47,906 bases of DNA from an uncultured Flavobacteriales bacterium (GTDB taxonomy: Bacteria > Bacteroidota > Bacteroidia > Flavobacteriales > BACL11): assembly GCA_905478185.1 (NCBI GenBank), contig CAJQHO010000049.1, positions 1-47,906 on the forward strand, in the 5' to 3' direction. Shown here piece after piece: positions 41,210 through 47,906 of the stretch. The notes under the pieces were generated by a model. That model was not told the origin of the DNA. It ran no database searches and worked only from the letters and a program-made list of their open reading frames with translations. Position 1 is the first letter of the stretch. Each line of letters starts with the position of its first letter. A program made the translations under genes and the position numbers.

Positions 41210-43393
41210 ATGAGACTAAAACACGCTTTTATTTTAGGATTTATATTCTCTTCAATTTTATCATTTTCACAAATGACATTAAACAGAGATACTTCACTTC
41301 ATTTTACTGAAAATGGAACACAATTCTCATCTCCATTATCTGGAGGAATAAATGCTGGGCAATTTTCAAATATTGATTTAAATTTAGATGGAGTAATGGA
41401 TTTAGTGGTTTTTGATAAATCAGGCAATAAAATAAGTCCTTTTATAAATGAAAATGGAACTTATATATACGCACCTAAATACAGAGAGAATTTTCCATCG
41501 GTACATGACTGGATGCTTTTAGAAGACTACAACTGTGATGGAAAAAATGACATCTACACCTACTCTTCAGGAGGAATGGCAATTTATAAAAACACCTCAA
41601 CCACAAGCCTAAGTTTTAGCTTAGTCACCTCTCTGGTTTTGTCAAATTACGGATCCAACAACCTAAATATTTACATCAGCCCAGTTGATATCCCTGCTAT
41701 TACTGACATTGATTATGATGGTGATTTGGACATCCTTACATTTTCTATTTTGGGAGGATTGGTAGAATACCACAAAAACATGGCTATGGAACTTACAGGA
41801 AGTTGTGATACTGTTGCTTTTGAGTTTTCAGAAAGTTGCTGGGGACTTTTTTATGAAGGACTAAATTCTTACATACTTAATTGCCCTAATTGTCAATGCC
41901 CTCAAGTTGCAAACCCCAATAATTCAAATGCAAAAGAAAAACATGCTGGCTCAACTTTACTTGCTATAGATTTTGATAATGACAATGATAAAGATTTAGT
42001 TCTTGGAGATATTAGCTACAACAACTTGAATCTATTAATTAATGGTGGCGATAATCAAAATGCTATAATGACAGCTGTTGATTCTATTTTTCCTCAAAAC
42101 CTTAACAATACAATAGCTGCAGAAATGCATGTTTATCCAGCTTCTTATTATGTTGATGTTACAAATGATGGGGTAAAAGATTTGATAGTTACTACAAATA
42201 GTGAAAACAATTCTGAGAACTTTGAGAGTTGTTGGCTCTATGAAAATTCTGGACAAAATAATTTACCAGATTTTTCTTTTGTTCAAAAAAACTTTTTACA
42301 ACAAAATATGATTGATTTAGGCTCTGGCTCCCACCCTAATTTTTATGACTACAACAATGACGGATTACAAGATTTAGTTGTTGGGAATTATGGCTACCAT
42401 GACCCTAATAATGACCCTATTTCATCATTAGCTTTACTTGAGAATATTGGGAATGATTCTGTTCCTGAGTTTAATTTAATCGATAGGGACTGGCTGAATA
42501 TATCTTCAATTAATTTAAATACAATCTTGAATATTCCAGCTTTAAATTTAAGTCCAACTTTTGGAGATATTAATGGAGATGGAACTCAAGATTTAATTGT
42601 TGGTGATGCTGATGGTAAAGTGCATCTTTTTACTAATACTGGTGGAGGAAATTTTCAACTTTCTGCACCTAATTATCAAGGAATTGATGTTGGGCAGTTT
42701 GCACACCCTCAACTTATAGATGTAAATAGAGATGGACTTATTGATCTTATCATAGGAGAACAAGATGGAACAATCAACTACTTACCTAATTCCGGTAGTT
42801 TGTCAACTGCTGTCTTTGATACTACTATTACAAACTGGGGTGGGATTGATGTGGATACTAATTTTATTAGCACAGGATATAGTAGTCCTAAGTTGATTGA
42901 TAGCAATGGCGTTTATCAGCTTTTTGTAGGGAGTTATAGCGGGACAATTTATCAATTTACCAATATTGACGGAAACCTAACTGGGCTATTCTCTCCAGTA
43001 AACAGTACTATTAGTTCAATTTGGGATGGAGGTAAATGTACTTTTACTTTTGCAGACATCAATAATGATAATCAGCCAGAAATGATAGTTGGAAACTTAT
43101 CTGGAGGTATTGCTTATTTTAGTAGTGATACTCTTTTAACAAATACTACATCAACAAGTATTAACAATCAAATTACTGAAGAAGATCTTCAAATTTTTCC
43201 GAATCCTGCAAAAGATAGTTTTACATTAAAAAGTAAATCAAAAGGAAATCTAACTGTTAAAAATTTATTAGGAAATACTATATATAGTAGAAAGAAAAAT
43301 AATACTACTCTTTTAGTTAATACATCTAATTTTCCTAAAGGAATTTATATTGTACTTTTTGAAGGCTTAAGCAGAAAGCTAATTGTTGAATAA
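41210..43393 (+). CDS. FG-GAP/VCBS-repeat secreted protein with T9SS type A C-terminal sorting domain
   Basis: Signal peptide MRLKHAFILGFIFSSILSFSQ (track start 41183 is 9 codons upstream); about nine DxNxDGxxDL-like repeats; C-terminus LQIFPNPAKDSFTLKSKSKG...GIYIVLFEGLSRKLIVE. Confidence 0.9.
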   Translation: MRLKHAFILGFIFSSILSFSQMTLNRDTSLHFTENGTQFSSPLSGGINAGQFSNIDLNLDGVMDLVVFDKSGNKISPFINENGTYIYAPKYRENFPSVHDWMLLEDYNCDGKNDIYTYSSGGMAIYKNTSTTSLSFSLVTSLVLSNYGSNNLNIYISPVDIPAITDIDYDGDLDILTFSILGGLVEYHKNMAMELTGSCDTVAFEFSESCWGLFYEGLNSYILNCPNCQCPQVANPNNSNAKEKHAGSTLLAIDFDNDNDKDLVLGDISYNNLNLLINGGDNQNAIMTAVDSIFPQNLNNTIAAEMHVYPASYYVDVTNDGVKDLIVTTNSENNSENFESCWLYENSGQNNLPDFSFVQKNFLQQNMIDLGSGSHPNFYDYNNDGLQDLVVGNYGYHDPNNDPISSLALLENIGNDSVPEFNLIDRDWLNISSINLNTILNIPALNLSPTFGDINGDGTQDLIVGDADGKVHLFTNTGGGNFQLSAPNYQGIDVGQFAHPQLIDVNRDGLIDLIIGEQDGTINYLPNSGSLSTAVFDTTITNWGGIDVDTNFISTGYSSPKLIDSNGVYQLFVGSYSGTIYQFTNIDGNLTGLFSPVNSTISSIWDGGKCTFTFADINNDNQPEMIVGNLSGGIAYFSSDTLLTNTTSTSINNQITEEDLQIFPNPAKDSFTLKSKSKGNLTVKNLLGNTIYSRKKNNTTLLVNTSNFPKGIYIVLFEGLSRKLIVE

Positions 43394-43427
43394 AGTTTTC
43401 TTACTTTTGCTATCCTGAAAATTATAA

Positions 43428-46274
43428 ATGAGAAAACTTTTACCCTTTTTACTGTTATTATTTACATTCTCTGCTATTGCTCAAATACAGATTAAAGGAA
43501 AAATTATTGATGGGCTTTCTAACGAAACATTAATTGGGGCAACAGTAATAATAAAAGAAAGTGGCAAAGGAACCTCAACTAACTTTGATGGAGAATACTC
43601 AATCAATTACAAAGGAAAATTACCAACAATATTAAGCATTAGCTACTTAGGATACAAAAGCCTAGAAATTGAAGTAAATTCACAAAACCCTAAAGCAATC
43701 AAACTTTTTGCTGATAGTAAAAACTTAAAAGAAGTAAAAGTAGTTGATAGCAGAATTACTCAGAAACAAAAAGAAGCTGCACTTACAGTTGAATCTCTAG
43801 ATATGATTGCAATTAAAGAAACGCCTTCTGCTAATTTTTATGATGGACTTGGAGCACTTAAAGGAGTAGATATTACAGCAGCCAGTTTAGGATTAAAAGT
43901 AATCAACACCAGGGGATTTAATAGCACCTCCCCTGTTCGTTCACTTCAAATAATTGATGGAGTTGATAATCAATCACCAGGACTTAACTTTTCATTAGGT
44001 AATTTTTTAGGATCATCAGAATTAGACATAAAAAGGGTAGAAATTATCCAAGGAGCAAGTTCAGCTTATTACGGACCAAATGCATTTAATGGCGTTATTA
44101 GCATGGAAACAAGAAATCCATTTATGCAACCAGGTCTTTCTATTCAATATAAGTTTGGGAGCAGGAATTTATTTAAAAACTCTGTTAGGTTAGCAGAAAA
44201 ATTCCAAAACAGCAAAGGAAAAGATGTTTTTGCATTTAAAATAAATGTTTCCTATATGCAAGCCCATGATTGGGAAGCCGACAATATGGCTGCAGTTGAC
44301 GGAACTACTTCAGCAGATAACCCTGGAGGTTATGATGCAATAAATAGATATGGTGATGAAGATACTGATGGGAATTTAAATGATGTAAGAGGTAACTTTA
44401 ACTTAAACTACTTTACACATCCTGGATTAGGGAAATTCCACAGAACAGGATATATGGAGAAAGATATTGTTGATTATAATACCAAAAATTTTAAAGCACA
44501 ATCTTCTTTACATTTTATGTTAACTCCTAAAACTGAGTTAATCTATGCCTTAAATTACAGTACAGGAACAACAGTTTACCAAGGGGATAACAGATTTAGT
44601 TTAAAAAACATTCAGTTTTGGCAGAATAAACTTGAATTAAAACAAAAGGATAAGTTTTTTATACGAGCTTATAGAACTGAAGAAGATGCAGGAGATAGTT
44701 ATGATGCAGTTTTTACAGCTTTAAAATTACAAGAATACAATCAAGTTGACAACCAAGAATGGTACACAGCTTATAAAAACAACTGGAAAGACAATTTTAG
44801 TTGGGATGATGTTAACTTTGAGTATTTAATGCAATTAGATTCTATGGATTTTAATACTGGTAGTTTTTACTATAGTTATTTAATTAACGAAACTACTTAC
44901 ACTCAAAATGAGTTTACAAATATTTGCGATTCTGTTTTAAATGCAAATACTGATCTTATTATTGCAAATCATGGTACTGTTCGTGATTTAACTGATTTAG
45001 AATCAAATAGACTGGTGCCAGGAACTGAAGAATTTAAAGCTGCTTTAGAAGACATCACTTCAAAAACAGCTTATTTACATGGAGGAACTGGATTTTATGA
45101 CAAATCAGCTTTAAACCATATACATGGTGAGTATTTTTTACTTAACAATAACTTTGAACAAATTAAGATAGGTGCTAATTTCAGACAATATACTCCTGAT
45201 ACAAAAGGAAGTTTATTTATGGATACCGCAACTATGATTACAAATAATGAAGCTGGTATTTATATGGGATTTGAGAAAAAAGGAGATGATGGTTCCTTTA
45301 GCACTACATTCAGATATGATAAAAATGAGAACTTTGATTTGAATTTTTCTCCTGCAATGTCTTTGGTTTTAAAGCCTAGTGAAAAAGACATTATTCGTTT
45401 TTCATTCTCATCTGCAATTAGGAACCCAACACTCTCTGATCAATACTTATATTATAATGTTGGTAGAGCCATTTTAATTGGAAATCTTGAAGGGCATGGG
45501 GAAGATTATGGAGAGAACTTAGTAACAGTTCAATCTCTGATCAATTATTATTTACCAGCACAGCTATCAAAAGATAGTTTAGAATTTTTTAGTGTAGCCC
45601 CAATAAAACCTGAAAAAGCACAATCATTTGAAGTGGGATATAGAAGTACCTTTTTCAATAAAGTATATTTAGATGCAAATTATTATTATTCAAAATATAC
45701 TGATTTTATTGGTTATCAAATTGGAGTTAAATTTGACACCATAGGTAATAGTAATCCTGATGCCTATGACATTTCAATGCCTTCAATTCAAGCTTACAGA
45801 ATGGCTGCAAACGCCCAAAGCACAGTAACAACACAAGGAGCATCAATTGGTATGAATTATTATTTATCTCCAAACATTACTCTTAACGGAAACTACTCCT
45901 GGAATAAACTAAATAAAGAAGGAGAAGAAGACCCAATTATTCCTGCTTACAACACACCAGAGCACAAATACAATCTTGGTGTAATTGGTAGAGATATTCA
46001 TTTATCTGCAACAAAGAATATTTTGCGTGATTTTAGCTTTAGCATTAATTACAAATGGGTTGAAGAATTTATTTTTGAAGGATCTCCACAGTTTACCGGA
46101 ATTGTGCCAACTTATGATTTGGTTGACATGCAAATCAGTAAGAAATTACAGCAATTAAACGCTACAATTAAGGTAGGTTCTTCTAATTTATTAAACAATA
46201 TGCACTATGAAGTTTATGGTGGCCCATATATAGGAAGAATGACTTATTGCTCCCTGTTATTTAATATCAAATAA
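43428..46274 (+). CDS. TonB-dependent receptor with carboxypeptidase-like N-terminal domain
   Basis: 948 aa; signal peptide; GKIIDGLSNETLIGATVIIKESGKGTSTNFDGEYSI; plug VINTRGFNSTSPVRSLQIIDGVDNQSPG, VEIIQGASSAYYGPNAFNGVISMETRNPF. Confidence 0.93.
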   Translation: MRKLLPFLLLLFTFSAIAQIQIKGKIIDGLSNETLIGATVIIKESGKGTSTNFDGEYSINYKGKLPTILSISYLGYKSLEIEVNSQNPKAIKLFADSKNLKEVKVVDSRITQKQKEAALTVESLDMIAIKETPSANFYDGLGALKGVDITAASLGLKVINTRGFNSTSPVRSLQIIDGVDNQSPGLNFSLGNFLGSSELDIKRVEIIQGASSAYYGPNAFNGVISMETRNPFMQPGLSIQYKFGSRNLFKNSVRLAEKFQNSKGKDVFAFKINVSYMQAHDWEADNMAAVDGTTSADNPGGYDAINRYGDEDTDGNLNDVRGNFNLNYFTHPGLGKFHRTGYMEKDIVDYNTKNFKAQSSLHFMLTPKTELIYALNYSTGTTVYQGDNRFSLKNIQFWQNKLELKQKDKFFIRAYRTEEDAGDSYDAVFTALKLQEYNQVDNQEWYTAYKNNWKDNFSWDDVNFEYLMQLDSMDFNTGSFYYSYLINETTYTQNEFTNICDSVLNANTDLIIANHGTVRDLTDLESNRLVPGTEEFKAALEDITSKTAYLHGGTGFYDKSALNHIHGEYFLLNNNFEQIKIGANFRQYTPDTKGSLFMDTATMITNNEAGIYMGFEKKGDDGSFSTTFRYDKNENFDLNFSPAMSLVLKPSEKDIIRFSFSSAIRNPTLSDQYLYYNVGRAILIGNLEGHGEDYGENLVTVQSLINYYLPAQLSKDSLEFFSVAPIKPEKAQSFEVGYRSTFFNKVYLDANYYYSKYTDFIGYQIGVKFDTIGNSNPDAYDISMPSIQAYRMAANAQSTVTTQGASIGMNYYLSPNITLNGNYSWNKLNKEGEEDPIIPAYNTPEHKYNLGVIGRDIHLSATKNILRDFSFSINYKWVEEFIFEGSPQFTGIVPTYDLVDMQISKKLQQLNATIKVGSSNLLNNMHYEVYGGPYIGRMTYCSLLFNIK

Positions 46275-46314
46275 AAGTTGTAATATTGTAACTTAATAAA
46301 TAAAAAATAAAATT

Positions 46315-47906
46315 ATGAAAAAAACTTTACAATCAATTTTAGCTGTTCTCTTTTTAAGTATTGGTATTTCTGCTGATGCTCAAACCAGATATCTTGATGA
46401 TGTCTTTACTGGAGTTACAGTAACTTCTGATGTTGTTTATGCAAATAACATTAGTATTTTACCAATGTTACAGAGTTTACCTCCTGCTGCAACTGATTTA
46501 GTGTGTGATATTTACGAGCCATCTGGAGATAGTATTGTTAATAGACCAGTAATCATAGTAGCTCATACTGGTTCATTTTTACCTGCAGTAGTTAACGGAC
46601 AACCAACAGGAACAAAAACTGATTCATCTATTGTTGAGCAATGCATGAGATGGGCAAAGAAAGGTTATGTTGCTGTTGCTTTTAGTAACAGACTAGGTTG
46701 GAATCCAACTTCTCTTGATCAGGATGTAAGAACTTCTTCTCTTATACAGGCTGCATACAGAGGAATACAAGATGCAAGAGCTATGGTAAGGTATATGAGA
46801 ATGACTGAGGCTACTGGAAATACTTATGGAATTGACCCTACTAAAATCGTCATGGGTGGGCATGGTACAGGTGCATATATCTCATTAGGAGTTGCAACTT
46901 TAGATACAGCAACACAGATGTATATTCCTAAATTCATGAATTTAGCAACTACACCTCCAAGCCCTTATGTTTATGCTCCTTTCTTTGGTAATGTAAATGG
47001 AACTGACTCTGCATGGCTTCCTGATTTTGCTTCTCCAACAGGACAAACTGAGTTATGGAATATTCCTAACAACCCTTCTTACAGTTCAGAAGTAAGTATG
47101 GCATTTAATTTAGGTGGGGCTTTAGCTGATATATCTTGGCTACAATTAGGAGATGTTCCAATTGTTTCTTTCCATTGTGAGAATGATCCTTATGCTCCAA
47201 TTGATACTGGAGATGTAATTGTACCTACTACTGGAGATTTTGTTGTAGAGGTTATGGGAAGTAGAACAGTACAACATTATTCTAATCAATATCTGAATAA
47301 TGATGTTTTTGTACAAGCAGGGTTTACTGATGTATATACTACTGCTGCAAATGTAAATAATAGTGGATATGAAGGTTTAAATGTTTTTTCAACACCTGTT
47401 CCATCTACCGCTCCAAATGCTTATGGAGAATTTTATGAAGAAGAAGGATCACCTTGGGATTGGTGGGATAACGCAACTTATGATGCAATGTTCCAAGCTG
47501 TAAATGGTGCTCCTGCTGGATATGGTGCTGCAAACTCATTATTAGGAAATCCTGATATGTCGGCAACAAAAGGAAGGGCTTATATTGATACTGTTCAAGG
47601 ATATTTAAACCCAAGAATATATGCTGCCTTAAACCTTCCAAGCACACCAATTATTGGTATTTATGGATGTACGGATGCTTTAGCTTGCAATTACGATCCT
47701 ACTTCCAACAGTGATGATGGTAGTTGTGACCTTCCTGATGGATGTGGTGATCCACTTTATATGGAGTATGATGCTTCAGTAACTTGTAGTGATCCTAATG
47801 CTTGCATTACACTTATCACAACTGGAGTTGAAGAAATAACTTCTGACAAAAAACTAGTTAAGATTACAGACATCTTAGGAAAAGTAACTACACCAACAAA
47901 AAACAC
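46315..47906 (+). CDS. Secreted alpha/beta-hydrolase-like protein with GCTD...DDGSC module and probable T9SS tail, truncated at window end
   Basis: Open frame from ATG 46315 to the window edge (not in ORF track): MKKTLQSILAVLFLSIGISADAQTRYLDD...VIIVAHTGSF...KIVMGGHGTGAYISLGVA...GCTDALACNYDPTSNSDDGSC...KKLVKITDILGKVTTPTKN. Confidence 0.82.
   Translation, partial: MKKTLQSILAVLFLSIGISADAQTRYLDDVFTGVTVTSDVVYANNISILPMLQSLPPAATDLVCDIYEPSGDSIVNRPVIIVAHTGSFLPAVVNGQPTGTKTDSSIVEQCMRWAKKGYVAVAFSNRLGWNPTSLDQDVRTSSLIQAAYRGIQDARAMVRYMRMTEATGNTYGIDPTKIVMGGHGTGAYISLGVATLDTATQMYIPKFMNLATTPPSPYVYAPFFGNVNGTDSAWLPDFASPTGQTELWNIPNNPSYSSEVSMAFNLGGALADISWLQLGDVPIVSFHCENDPYAPIDTGDVIVPTTGDFVVEVMGSRTVQHYSNQYLNNDVFVQAGFTDVYTTAANVNNSGYEGLNVFSTPVPSTAPNAYGEFYEEEGSPWDWWDNATYDAMFQAVNGAPAGYGAANSLLGNPDMSATKGRAYIDTVQGYLNPRIYAALNLPSTPIIGIYGCTDALACNYDPTSNSDDGSCDLPDGCGDPLYMEYDASVTCSDPNACITLITTGVEEITSDKKLVKITDILGKVTTPTKN

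Noticed and set aside
41210-43393. FG-GAP repeats considered as a DNA repeat array
   Set aside because: The periodicity is at protein level (DxNxDGxxDL); the DNA copies are divergent.
47405-47650. 81-aa - strand ORF near the right edge
   Set aside because: Antisense to the open hydrolase-like CDS, which is better supported by its signal peptide, domains and tail.

Overview
This is a low-GC core-genome segment from a Bacteroidota bacterium, probably a marine Flavobacteriia-type organism. That assignment rests on TAnnTTTG promoters, type IX secretion (T9SS) parts, and gene order. From left to right the window holds: (i) an nqrABCDEF operon on the - strand, with the start of a secreted-protein CDS cut by the left edge; (ii) a divergent T9SS plug-family (DUF5103) gene and a pruA-like dehydrogenase; (iii) the translation/transcription cluster DUF3467-rpoC-rpoB-rplL-rplJ-rplA-rplK-nusG-secE-tRNA-Trp-tuf-tRNA-Gly-tRNA-Tyr-tRNA-Thr-hpf-xerC-rpsU, all on the - strand; (iv) housekeeping genes, namely acyl-CoA dehydrogenase, apt, a helix-hairpin-helix protein, an AGCS symporter and an RmlD-like SDR; (v) a three-gene cluster of tiny membrane proteins (PspC-like, PspB-like, PspC-like); (vi) a YdcF-like gene, pyrF, prfA, purM-like, a PorE-like TPR/PD40/OmpA protein, GSII-type glutamine synthetase, a CaCA antiporter, tatA and secDF; (vii) three secretion or outer-membrane genes on the + strand: an FG-GAP protein with a T9SS tail, a TonB-dependent receptor, and a window-truncated alpha/beta-hydrolase-like T9SS cargo missing from the ORF track. 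I saw no CRISPR array, transposon or prophage. The most interesting signals are regulatory and small-protein ones: a strong rplL-rpoB hairpin with U-tract before a TTG-initiated rpoB; an rpsU unit with its own promoter, a very short 5'UTR without a visible Shine-Dalgarno, and a terminator running into the xerC start codon; a shared TAnnTTTGCAGCC motif at three operons; back-to-back divergent -7 elements; the Psp-like micro-operon; and a hydrolase-like cargo whose nucleophile elbow appears to have Gly in place of Ser. No claim was checked by database search.
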